From NCBI GenBank assembly GCA_031549965.1, contig JAVBPB010000056.1, forward strand, positions 1 to 40,320: DNA of 40,320 nucleotides, written 5' to 3'. The position numbers were made by a program, and so were the translations under genes. The notes beneath the pieces were generated by a model. That model saw only the letters and a program-made list of their open reading frames with translations, made no database searches and was not told the origin of the DNA. The number at the start of each line of letters is the position of its first letter. Position 1 is the first letter of the stretch. This stretch comes from JAVBPB01 sp031549965. Its GTDB lineage: Bacteria > Bacillota > Clostridia > Lachnospirales > Lachnospiraceae. Shown piece by piece: positions 1 through 7,957 of the stretch.

Positions 1-1911
1 TATTCTTATATGTTTACATAGTTCCAATAACTTTCCATGATCCATATAACTATAATCATATAATTTTTTATTACATAGCTTACTTGAAATATTTAAGTAT
101 TGTGTCTGAAACAACAGATTAATTGAGTTTTTGGGGTTACATTTACCAAAATCTTTACCCAAAGCATGAATAGCAACCATGTTAAAATCCAAATCTTTAC
201 TATTATAAAATAATTCAAAATACGAAATAGCCAGATGCTTTAAGTCTTCGTCTTTTGAAGCCAAGTCAATAAACGTAGATAATTGAATTTTATTCTCTTT
301 TATTTCATTTATCCAATTCCCAATAATATTAATAGATATATAATCAAAGTCTTCTTTAAGGATTGTGATGAATGCATTGATAACTGATTCTTCTTCATAT
401 TTTGATAAGAACTCTAACCATTTTCTAATTGGATAATATAGCAGATCATATTCATTCCATAAATATTTTAATACTTCTTTTGCATAAAATGGATTTTTAA
501 ATTTTACATAATCTTCGTATATATTACTTGTAGAACCAATTTGCTTCTTATTAATTACAGCATGTACCTTATCTATTTTATCTTTCTTTTGTGAACTTAA
601 TATCTTATTTAAAGACTCTAAATGCTCATCATTATTACATTCTTTTTTAATCTCTTCTTTTAAAATCTTTGCATACATCAATACTTTCCTATAAGAATTA
701 TTTTCGAACACTGCTAAAGAAATCAAAAAAACAATAACATCAAGATCCACATTTTCCTGTAACATTTGATTTATTTCATTATTTACAATATCGTTCTTTA
801 AGAATTCTTGAAGAAGCTCTAAAACATTTACTTCTCTATCTCTTTCGTCTAACAATAATTTTGCTAATCTAGTAGCATCTCTTGCATATAATTTAGAATT
901 AATTAGCTCTTTAGATTCACATTCATTAAGCTTTTGTATTAATGCTTCCTTTCTATCTGACTCTGCCACTTCATCAAATTGAATATGTTTAATCAATATT
1001 TCATATTTTTCTTCATTTTCATCAATTCTATAAAAATATCCACTGTCATAAAAAGAATTTGACAAATAATCCATTGACAATACAATGACTAATTTAGAAC
1101 CAATAGTTAATAATTTTCTGTTTAAGTCATCTAAGATTGCAAAACTATTGTTGTTTTTAAAATTTATATTTATATTATCTATAATATATGTTGTATCTTT
1201 TTCAATGTAAGTTAAAAGTTGTTTCAAATCGTTTACATTGTATAAAATATAAATGGATTTTTTTGTATCTATTTCACTTAATGCATAAAGTACTGTTGAA
1301 TACTTTCCTATTCCTTTTTTACCATAACATAGTAACAAATTATTTCCTTGCAATTCCTTTTTGAATTGTTCATAATTCCTTATTTTTATATATCTATCTT
1401 TTAAAAATTTTATTTCATTTTCAAGAATCTTTTCTTTGTTTATCTTAAATTGAACGTCTGGATGATTCTGTAAAATATTTACCACATTTGCTTTATCAAT
1501 TTTATTGACATTCATTGATTCTGCTTGAAAAGTATCATCTTTATCAAAATTCTTTACCTTATCATATATATTTTTTTCTTCTTCTTTTTTGTTTACTTCC
1601 TCTTCTTTAACTGATTTTTTATTAAATGTCCCTTTGTTTTGAGTTGACGCCTCACTTGAATCAGATTTTTGTTCAGATTGATTTTGATTTATTTCGTTTG
1701 AGTCTTCATTATTTGGGTTAACCTTTTGCTCCCCAGTTTTTGTTCTATTTTCATCAATTTTATTTTCTGGTTCAACATTACTTTGATCTACATTTATATT
1801 TGAGTTATACACAAAATCATCTTTTGTAATATTTTCTTCCTTAATACTTTCTTCTGTAGATATATCATCTTGTTGTGTATTATCTTTATCCAACTTACTA
1901 ATTCCTTTCAT
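1..1911 (-). CDS. Partial large protein with variant P-loop NTPase core (STAND-like), C-terminus beyond the window
   Basis: A single open frame runs from an ATG at 1911 to the left edge without a stop (about 637 codons visible), so the 3' end is missing. The first ~120 residues are polar and low complexity (Asp, Glu, Asn, Gln, Ser, Lys), probably a disordered linker. Near residue 200 there is a hydrophobic strand and a P-loop, LLLCYGKKGIGKYS, where the usual Ser/Thr after GK is Tyr then Ser. A Walker-B-like strand, TTYIIDN, and a sensor-like strand, KLVIVLSMD, follow. The rest is helix-rich, resembling repeat or superhelical C-terminal parts of STAND ATPases. It overlaps the upstream nucleosidase-like gene by 14 nt. 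An in-frame TTG at 1893 has a better ribosome binding site (AAAGGA, 9 nt away) and may be the real start. Assignment to the STAND class is inference from the P-loop and gene context. Confidence 0.7.
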   Translation of the reverse strand, partial: MKGISKLDKDNTQQDDISTEESIKEENITKDDFVYNSNINVDQSNVEPENKIDENRTKTGEQKVNPNNEDSNEINQNQSEQKSDSSEASTQNKGTFNKKSVKEEEVNKKEEEKNIYDKVKNFDKDDTFQAESMNVNKIDKANVVNILQNHPDVQFKINKEKILENEIKFLKDRYIKIRNYEQFKKELQGNNLLLCYGKKGIGKYSTVLYALSEIDTKKSIYILYNVNDLKQLLTYIEKDTTYIIDNININFKNNNSFAILDDLNRKLLTIGSKLVIVLSMDYLSNSFYDSGYFYRIDENEEKYEILIKHIQFDEVAESDRKEALIQKLNECESKELINSKLYARDATRLAKLLLDERDREVNVLELLQEFLKNDIVNNEINQMLQENVDLDVIVFLISLAVFENNSYRKVLMYAKILKEEIKKECNNDEHLESLNKILSSQKKDKIDKVHAVINKKQIGSTSNIYEDYVKFKNPFYAKEVLKYLWNEYDLLYYPIRKWLEFLSKYEEESVINAFITILKEDFDYISINIIGNWINEIKENKIQLSTFIDLASKDEDLKHLAISYFELFYNSKDLDFNMVAIHALGKDFGKCNPKNSINLLFQTQYLNISSKLCNKKLYDYSYMDHGKLLELCKHIRI

Positions 1912-2860
1912 TTTTATTAAAGCTTTGATCTATAGTTAATACATCAACATGCTCTATATAATTTATATTACAATTTTTATTATTTTCTTTAAAATTTGTT
2001 TCATCAGTATCTGGTTTATAGATTGAATCAATTAATTCATCAATATTAATTTCCGTGCACATTTTTATTTCCAATGTTGAAAATGTATATTTTATAGATA
2101 GCACTTGTTCACATAAAGAAACAGCAGCTTCAATTGCAAGTTTTTGATTTGCTAGCTTATTTGCTGATTTATTTACACCCCAGTCACAAATTCCTTTTAC
2201 AATAATCCATTCATTGATATTATTATGAAATGAAGATAGGTATACTCCACTCCCTTCCATCTCTCCACCTATTGCTTCTGGAAAAGCAGCTAACAATTTT
2301 TCCTTAAATGCTTTATCATCTATTAACTTTTCTCCACTTAGTATTTTCCCAGTAATTTTATTTGAATAAGAATTCTCCTCTAACTTATACATCCATTCAT
2401 TGCAACTGTTAAAACGGTCAAATAAAACCTTTCCACTACTTACTATATTTCCCCTATGAATATATTTTCCATTTACAATTTTAGATGGTTCGTACTGAAT
2501 TATCCCTTCTGATATTAAAACATCACCTATTTTTTGTTTTCTTTTATCCTTTCCAAATGCGATTCCCACCATAATTAAAAGAATTGGACTCCATTTTTTT
2601 ATTGTATCTTCTGTTACCAGAATAGAAGAATTTCCTTTTTCTGTATGTACATGTACAACTGGATAAATACCCATCTTTCCTATTGTATATGTATTACTTT
2701 CTGATTGTATTTTATAAATTTTATTTTTATAAATAGGTTGTAATCTACTTAAAACTTGTTCTTTTTCCAAATCAGTTGCTGTTAAAATAATAATTTTAAT
2801 TTCTTGCTTAAACTTTTCAATTTTAATTTCTTGTATATATATTGTCTCTAATTTATTCAT
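1898..2860 (-). CDS. Nucleoside phosphorylase / MTA-SAH nucleosidase-like protein (PNP_UDP fold), candidate effector
   Basis: The protein has 320 residues. Residues ~22-260 match the PNP/UDP phosphorylase fold: an opening strand IIILTATDLEKE, the segment VGIAFGKD with IGDVLIS, the ribose-binding Glu-Met-Glu in EAIGGEMEGSGVYL, and a catalytic-type Asp in VKGICDWG. The family cleaves or phosphorolyses the N-glycosidic bond of purine nucleosides or of MTA/SAH. The C-terminal ~60 residues are low complexity (Asn, Lys, Asp, Glu) and probably link to a partner. Its last codons overlap the start of the P-loop protein, so the two are co-translated. Housekeeping MTA/SAH nucleosidases are ~230 residues and stand alone. 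The extra tail and the NTPase partner fit the known use of this fold as the nucleotide-depleting effector in conflict systems (family knowledge; function here inferred). The ribosome binding site is weak. Confidence 0.8.
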   Translation of the reverse strand: MNKLETIYIQEIKIEKFKQEIKIIILTATDLEKEQVLSRLQPIYKNKIYKIQSESNTYTIGKMGIYPVVHVHTEKGNSSILVTEDTIKKWSPILLIMVGIAFGKDKRKQKIGDVLISEGIIQYEPSKIVNGKYIHRGNIVSSGKVLFDRFNSCNEWMYKLEENSYSNKITGKILSGEKLIDDKAFKEKLLAAFPEAIGGEMEGSGVYLSSFHNNINEWIIVKGICDWGVNKSANKLANQKLAIEAAVSLCEQVLSIKYTFSTLEIKMCTEINIDELIDSIYKPDTDETNFKENNKNCNINYIEHVDVLTIDQSFNKNERN

Positions 2861-2948
2861 TTTCTTTTTATATACAGCTAATTACTTGTATATACTCCTT
2901 CCATAAATTAACTTATTGATAATTGCGAAATTCTAAATCTAATAACCA

Positions 2949-3000
2949 TTATAAGTTTAATATTGTCTTATTTAGTAGTTATAAGTATTAAATCGTCTTA
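2949..3000. repeat. Tandem 22-nt direct repeats upstream of the nucleosidase/NTPase pair
   Basis: Two 22-nt units, each beginning TTATAAGT and ending GTCTTA on the plus strand, match at 18 of 22 positions and start about 30 bp apart. The spacing is close to three helical turns, which is compatible with a tandem operator or a leader RNA motif. No known regulator site is recognised. Confidence 0.4.
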
Positions 3001-3043
3001 ATTCTCTAAATATTATTAAATTTAACCAATATTTTCTATATTA

Positions 3044-3072
3044 AAACTACCATAATTGTCGCATATTGTCAA
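3044..3072 (-). promoter_or_regulatory. Sigma-A type promoter for the nucleosidase/NTPase pair
   Basis: On the minus strand TTGACA (3072-3067) and TAGTTT (3049-3044) are separated by exactly 17 nt. This would leave a leader of about 175 nt before the nucleosidase ATG at 2860, which contains the tandem direct repeats at 2949-3000. Confidence 0.5.
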
Positions 3073-3113
3073 TATATTTCTATATTTATACAAATATTAC
3101 AGTTGCAGTTGTA

Positions 3114-3149
3114 CTATTCACGGCCTGATATTAATCAGACCGTGAATAG
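3114..3149. repeat. Perfect-armed inverted repeat (hairpin) in intergenic DNA
   Basis: The arms CTATTCACGG and CCGTGAATAG enclose a second stem, CTGAT/ATCAG, with a 4-nt loop and one mismatch between the two stems. There is no clear U-tract on either strand, so it is not a standard terminator. Flanking TTGCAGTT motifs occur on both sides. Confidence 0.55.
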
Positions 3150-3226
3150 AAACTTGCAGTTTTGTTTTACATTTATATTCAACTACAATTAAGCACCACC
3201 ATATGATGATACAACCAGTAAAAATA

Positions 3227-3270
3227 GGATATGGCTTTTTTGAAATAAACAAAACTGCCATATCCTTTCT
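3227..3270 (-). terminator. Hairpin terminator downstream of the deacetylase remnant
   Basis: The stem GGATATGGC/GCCATATCC has 9 bp with a 21-nt loop (3227-3235 with 3257-3265). It is followed on the minus strand by TATTTTTAC and on the plus strand by TTTCT. It probably terminated the ancestral deacetylase gene. Confidence 0.55.
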
Positions 3271-3284
3271 CATATTCACTGGTA

Positions 3285-3518
3285 TCATCTCACTTCCATC
3301 AACCACCCATCACCCCATGCTGCATCAAAACTTAATGAAATCTGAGGATTCTCTCCTTTATCTACACAATAAATTGGCAATTCTTTTCCATTCTTACTAC
3401 TACTAACAGTAACTATTTGGGGTGTAAATTTAATTGCAGCCCCCAAAACCAACACAAGGCTAAGAACTGCAATACCACATTGTAAAAATTTAGATAAATT
3501 TTCTGTTGATTTTTCCAT
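3285..3518 (-). pseudogene. Truncated polysaccharide deacetylase (N-terminal remnant)
   Basis: The 77-residue frame starts with a membrane anchor (residues ~10-32, CGIAVLSLVLVLGAAIKF) and then a short linker. It ends in LPIYCVDKGENPQISLSFDAAWGD, which is the characteristic entry of NodB/PdaB-type deacetylase domains (the SFDAAWG segment holds the first catalytic Asp). The frame stops 7 residues later, so the ~170 residues carrying the metal-binding His-x3-His and the rest of the barrel are absent. The start has a good ribosome binding site (AGGTGG) and a terminator remains downstream. This fits internal deletion of a once functional gene. A truncated peptide may still be made but cannot be an active enzyme. 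Confidence 0.75.
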
Positions 3519-3681
3519 AAATCCACCTAATATATTTATTAATAATATATACTAATAAATAAACAAATTTAGACCCTTTAATCATAATTATCAAAGTTAT
3601 AAACTTACAAAAACTATAGAAATATTAAAATATATATGGTAAACTATTTTTAAGTTTTTTATTTACTGGAGGAATAAACAT

Positions 3682-5172
3682 ATGCGATTAAGTGATTTAG
3701 AACAATATAATAATATTATTGTTCAATGCCATGATAATCCTGATGCAGACACCATAGCATCTGGATTTGGCGTCTATAACTATTTTTTTAAAAAAGAGAA
3801 AAACGTACGATTAATCTATAGTGGTCAAAATAAAATACAAAAAAGCAATCTTGTAATGATGGTTGATTATTTAAAAATACCCATTGAATATGTAGATTCA
3901 ATTGCAGAGGCGGAATTACTAATTACTATAGACTGTCAATATGAAGCCGGCAATATAAAAAAATTACCTGCTAAAAATGTTGCAATAATTGATCATCATC
4001 TAATAGAAAATACTTCTTGCGAATTAACTGAAATCCGAAGTTACCTTGGAAGCTGCTGTACCTTAGTATGGAGCATGCTATTAGAGGAAAACTTCCCTGT
4101 ACATGAAGACATACAATTATCTACTGCTTTGTATTATGGTTTGTTTTCAGATACCAATAATTTTTCTGAAATCTATCATCCCATTGACAAAGACATGCGA
4201 GATACTCTAAAGGTAGATTTAAGTATAATTACACAACTAAAAAACTCAAATCTGTCACTGTCTGAGCTTGAAATTGATGGTTTGGCATTAATTAGACATA
4301 CTTATCATCAAGATAACCGCTTTGCAATAATAAAATCAAAACCATGCGACCCTAATATACTTGGGCTTATAAGCGATTTAGTACAACAAGTTGATTCTAT
4401 AGATATATGTGTAGTATATAATGAAACTATAAATGGATATAAATTTTCTATTAGAAGTTGTATAAAAGAAGTTCATGCCAGCGAATTGGCAGAATATATT
4501 ACCGAAAGCGTTGGTTCAGGCGGAGGTCATATTGAAAAAGCTGGAGCTGTATTATTCAAAAGAAAGTTTAATCATAAATATCCTAACATTTCTATTGAGC
4601 ACTTTTTACTTAACAAAATGCATGAATATTTCAAAAGCTATGTAGTTATACATGCAGATAGGGCAAATATTGACACCAATTTAATGACTATGTATAAAAA
4701 AATTCCAGTTATTGTTGGCTATGTAAAAACCACTGATATACTGCCTGTTAATACTCCTATAATGATACGTACAATCGAAGGGGATATTAATTTATTAACA
4801 CAAGATGACCTCTACATTATGATCGGCATAAAAGGAGATGTTCATCCAATAAAAAAAGATAAGTTTGAAAAAAGCTACCGTTTAACCTCTGAGCCAATTA
4901 CAATTAATGCCCAATATATTCCAAGTGTAAAAAATCTTTTAAACGGCAAAAGCCATAACCTTTTGCATTATGCAAATTCATGTATAACAACAGGTGAAAC
5001 TTTTATCTATGCTAAACCAATCGAAATAGTCACAAAAGTATTTACAGCATGGGATCCTAATAAATACATGTATGGAAAAATAGGTGACTATCTTGTGGTG
5101 CGAAGTGATGACCCTAATGATGTATATATTATAGATAAAGAGATTTTTTCAATTACTTACCGGGTAGTATAA
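3682..5172 (+). CDS. DHH-family phosphoesterase (NrnA/GdpP-like DHH-DHHA1) with C-terminal extension
   Basis: The protein has 496 residues. Residues 1-160 form a DHH domain with DNPDADTIAS (motif I), an ITIDC strand (motif II), AIIDHH (motif III, residues ~105) and SDTNNFS (motif IV), the Asp/His set that binds two Mn ions. A DHHA1 substrate-binding domain follows, with GSGGGHIEKAGAVLF around residues 270-285. The last ~170 residues are an extension not present in short nanoRNases. Family members hydrolyse short oligonucleotides, pAp or linear dinucleotides; the exact substrate cannot be read here. No membrane segments are seen, so it is cytoplasmic and not a full GdpP. GGAGG lies 9 nt before the ATG. 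It is monocistronic, convergent with prfC and shares its terminator. Confidence 0.85.
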   Translation: MRLSDLEQYNNIIVQCHDNPDADTIASGFGVYNYFFKKEKNVRLIYSGQNKIQKSNLVMMVDYLKIPIEYVDSIAEAELLITIDCQYEAGNIKKLPAKNVAIIDHHLIENTSCELTEIRSYLGSCCTLVWSMLLEENFPVHEDIQLSTALYYGLFSDTNNFSEIYHPIDKDMRDTLKVDLSIITQLKNSNLSLSELEIDGLALIRHTYHQDNRFAIIKSKPCDPNILGLISDLVQQVDSIDICVVYNETINGYKFSIRSCIKEVHASELAEYITESVGSGGGHIEKAGAVLFKRKFNHKYPNISIEHFLLNKMHEYFKSYVVIHADRANIDTNLMTMYKKIPVIVGYVKTTDILPVNTPIMIRTIEGDINLLTQDDLYIMIGIKGDVHPIKKDKFEKSYRLTSEPITINAQYIPSVKNLLNGKSHNLLHYANSCITTGETFIYAKPIEIVTKVFTAWDPNKYMYGKIGDYLVVRSDDPNDVYIIDKEIFSITYRVV

Positions 5173-5184
5173 TAATATTTAAGA

Positions 5185-5235
5185 CTAAAAAGCTCTTAAT
5201 TTAGAATTACAACATTCTAAATTAAGAGCTTTTAG
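5185..5235. terminator. Bidirectional terminator between the DHH gene and prfC
   Basis: A near-perfect 22-bp hairpin has its inner arm AGCTCTTAATTTAGAAT at 5191-5207, repeated in complement at 5214-5230, and is bordered by A-rich and T-rich edges. It serves two convergent genes. Confidence 0.85.
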
Positions 5236-5271
5236 CTTAAGATTTTCGCCAAATATAAGATAATACAAATT

Positions 5272-6864
5272 TTAATTTCTTCCAAATTCAGACAGAATTA
5301 ACCCTTCATTTCTATCTAAAAGAGTTTTTATACTCCAACTATTTGCAAATAAAAGCAATGGATTACCTTTCATGTCTTTGATTTTTTTCATATCAGTAAT
5401 TGCCTTAATATCATTTAAATTAAACCCTGTATTTTCGATCCATCTAATATGCTCATAAGGTAAATTCTCCATTCTGATATCGCAACCATATTCAACTTCC
5501 AGCCTGTATTTTAGTACATCAAATTGAAGAACACCAACTGCTCCAACAATAATTTCCTCCATACCAGTACTAAATTCTTGAAAAATCTGAATTGCACCTT
5601 CTTGAGCAATTTGAGTTATACCTTTTACAAATTGTTTTCTTTTCATGGTATCAATCTGTCTGACCCTTGCAAAATGCTCAGGAGCAAATGTCGGTATTCC
5701 TTCAAATGAAAATTTCTTTGAAGAATTAGTAATTGTATCACCAATTGAAAATATTCCCGGATCAAAAACTCCTATAATATCTCCTGCATATGCCTCATCA
5801 ACTATTTTTCTTTCTTGAGCCATTAACTGTTGAGGCTGAAGAAGCTTCATCTTTTTATTTCCCTGAATATGAACTACCTCCATACCAGCTTCAAACTTTC
5901 CAGAACATATTCGCATAAATGCAATTCTATCTCTATGGGCTTTATTCATATTTGCTTGAATTTTAAATACAAAAGCTGAGAAATTTTGTTCAAAAGGGTC
6001 AACTATTCCCTCACTTGATTTTCTTGGAAGAGGTGAGGACGTCATTTTTAAAAAGTGTTTTAAAAATGTTTCCACTCCAAAATTAGTTAATGCTGATCCA
6101 AAAAATACTGGTGATAGTTTTCCCTTACTTACCAGTTCCATATCAAGTTCTTCACTGGCACCATCCAGTAATTCTATATCATCAATAAGTTCCTGTCTTT
6201 TATCTTCACCAATAAGCATTCCAAGACTAGGATCTTTAACACTTATTTCATTAGTATCTACTGCTTTTTGCCCCTTTATAGAAGTCATTTGAAAGGTTGT
6301 TATTGATTTTGTTTCTCTGTCATATACACCTTTAAATTCTTTTCCAGCACCAATAGGCCAGTTAATTGGACAAGTCTTTATTCCAAGTTCAGTTTCTATT
6401 TCATCTAATAAATCAAAAGGACTATTAGCTTCCCTATCCATCTTGTTAATAAATGTAAAAATTGGGATGTCACGCAATAAACATACCTTGAATAATTTTT
6501 TAGTTTGATTTTCTACACCTTTAGAGGCATCTATTACCATTACTGCTGAATCTGCTGCCATTAATGTTCTGTAGGTATCCTCAGAGAAGTCTTGATGCCC
6601 CGGAGTATCTAATATATTAATACAAAAGTCATCATAATTAAATTGCATAACTGATGAAGTAACTGAAATACCTCTTTCCTTTTCAATTTCCATCCAATCT
6701 GATACAGCATGCTTTGCTGTATTTTTGCCTTTTACTGAACCTGCAAGGTTTATTGCACCGCCATATAATAAAAACTTTTCTGTTAAAGTTGTCTTTCCAG
6801 CATCTGGATGAGATATTATTGCAAATGTCCTTCTTCTTTTTATTTCTTTGTTTTGATCTGACAC
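5272..6864 (-). CDS. prfC: Peptide chain release factor 3 (translational GTPase)
   Basis: The 530-residue protein has the normal RF3 length. The GTPase domain shows G1 SHPDAGKTT (residues ~18-26), G3 DTPGHQDFSEDT and G4 NKMD, followed by domain II and the RF3-specific C-terminal region. RF3 uses GTP to recycle RF1/RF2 from the ribosome after peptide release. The start codon is GTG, chosen because GGAGG lies 7 nt upstream and the product begins right at the conserved N-terminus. The gene is monocistronic, with its own promoter and a terminator shared with the convergent DHH gene. Confidence 0.96.
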   Translation of the reverse strand: MSDQNKEIKRRRTFAIISHPDAGKTTLTEKFLLYGGAINLAGSVKGKNTAKHAVSDWMEIEKERGISVTSSVMQFNYDDFCINILDTPGHQDFSEDTYRTLMAADSAVMVIDASKGVENQTKKLFKVCLLRDIPIFTFINKMDREANSPFDLLDEIETELGIKTCPINWPIGAGKEFKGVYDRETKSITTFQMTSIKGQKAVDTNEISVKDPSLGMLIGEDKRQELIDDIELLDGASEELDMELVSKGKLSPVFFGSALTNFGVETFLKHFLKMTSSPLPRKSSEGIVDPFEQNFSAFVFKIQANMNKAHRDRIAFMRICSGKFEAGMEVVHIQGNKKMKLLQPQQLMAQERKIVDEAYAGDIIGVFDPGIFSIGDTITNSSKKFSFEGIPTFAPEHFARVRQIDTMKRKQFVKGITQIAQEGAIQIFQEFSTGMEEIIVGAVGVLQFDVLKYRLEVEYGCDIRMENLPYEHIRWIENTGFNLNDIKAITDMKKIKDMKGNPLLLFANSWSIKTLLDRNEGLILSEFGRN

Positions 6865-6921
6865 TGTGGTTCCTCCGCATTTTCTCTTTTTATTCCTATT
6901 ATTCCTTTTCTATCGTATCAT

Positions 6922-6950
6922 AGTATATCATTAAATAAATGGTTTAACAA
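6922..6950 (-). promoter_or_regulatory. prfC promoter
   Basis: TTGTTA (6950-6945) and TATACT (6927-6922) on the minus strand are separated by 17 nt, 58 nt before the GTG start. Confidence 0.6.
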
Positions 6951-7055
6951 GTGTTTTGTTGCGGACGGACGATTTTAGATATGGATTTATATTAGGGTTC
7001 TGGTTTAAATAATAATCGGTTTGACTTATTTAAGGAAAATATAATTTTTGTACAA

Positions 7056-7084
7056 TTGTCTTATGGTTGCTTGTGTGTTAAAAT
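7056..7084 (+). promoter_or_regulatory. Promoter for the EcsC-family gene
   Basis: TTGTCT (7056-7061) and TAAAAT (7079-7084) are separated by 17 nt. They lie 51 nt before the TTG start. Confidence 0.5.
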
Positions 7085-7135
7085 TATGGTTAAAGGTTGA
7101 TTATTGATGATTTTGTTTGAAATGGAGGGTTTATA

Positions 7136-7852
7136 TTGAATTTGTATGAAAAAGAGGTTTATAGGGAGCTAAATATTTGGATTAAGGGTATTTATAGAAA
7201 GGCTAATTCTATTCAGAAGTTGTCTAAGGCGGCACAGACTAAGATTCAGGGGATGATGCCTTCTAAGGTAAATAAAATTTTGACTGATGGAATTAAGCAT
7301 ATGACTAAAACTATTATGTTTGGGTCTCTCTCTTTAACAAATCTAGAAAATACTATGCACCTTACTTTAAGTGAACGGGATTTTTTAGTTATGGAGAAGT
7401 TTAAAATGTATCAAAAAGTTGCTACTGCACAAGGTGCAGGGTTTGGTGCAGGGGGGATTTTACTTTCTGCGGCTGATTTTCCAGCACTTTTAAGTATTAA
7501 GATGAAATTTCTATTTGATTGTGCTAATATTTACGGATTTAATGTTGATAGTAAGGAAGAACGTTTATATATACTTTATGTTTTTCAATTAGCTTTTTCG
7601 GATGATAATCATCGGCAGGAGGTTTTTTATAAGATAAGCCATTGGGAAGAAACCAAAAGGGAAATGAACGATATTGATTGGGAAAAATTTCAGGTTGAAT
7701 ATAGGGATTATATTGATCTGGTAAAATTATTGCAAATTATTCCCGTTGCTGGTATTGCTTTTGGAGCAGCGGCAAATTATACGTTATTGGAAAGGCTTCG
7801 GGAAAATGCAATGAATTGTTATAGAATGAGAATTTTAAAAATTACTGAATAA
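7136..7852 (+). CDS. EcsC family protein
   Basis: The 238-residue protein matches the EcsC family. It has a hydrophobic Gly/Ala-rich segment AQGAGFGAGGILLSAADFPALLSIKMKF in shortened form at residues ~95-125 (core GAGFGAGGILLSAADFPALL) and a second one, IIPVAGIAFGAAANYTLLERL, near residues 200-220. EcsC was first described in Bacillus next to the EcsAB transporter and affects secretion and regulated proteolysis; its biochemical role is not known. No ecsA or ecsB is present nearby. Translation starts at TTG, supported by GGAGG 7 nt upstream. The gene ends just before a hairpin shared with the convergent DUF4132 gene. Gly codon usage (GGG, GGT) looks slightly less AT-biased than its neighbours. 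Confidence 0.85.
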   Translation: MNLYEKEVYRELNIWIKGIYRKANSIQKLSKAAQTKIQGMMPSKVNKILTDGIKHMTKTIMFGSLSLTNLENTMHLTLSERDFLVMEKFKMYQKVATAQGAGFGAGGILLSAADFPALLSIKMKFLFDCANIYGFNVDSKEERLYILYVFQLAFSDDNHRQEVFYKISHWEETKREMNDIDWEKFQVEYRDYIDLVKLLQIIPVAGIAFGAAANYTLLERLRENAMNCYRMRILKITE

Positions 7853-7857
7853 CAAAT

Positions 7858-7936
7858 AACCCCTTTAAAAAGAATGTCACTGAAAAATTTGAAAGATTAA
7901 AGCAATGACTTTTCAGATACTCTTAAAAAGGGGTTA
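7858..7936. terminator. Hairpin terminator containing a relict palindromic-element end
   Basis: AACCCCTTT (7858-7866) pairs with AAAGGGGTT (7928-7936), enclosing a longer imperfect stem that includes CTGAAAA and TTTTCAG. The interior is related to the terminal segment of the dispersed palindromic elements (see the copy ending at 40320). It sits between two convergent genes and probably terminates both. Confidence 0.65.
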
Positions 7937-7957
7937 AATTCATTAAATAAATTCCAA

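Noticed and set aside
3118..3306. A 62-residue minus-strand frame after the deacetylase remnant
   Set aside because: No ribosome binding site, no recognisable domain, and it translates through the hairpin terminator.
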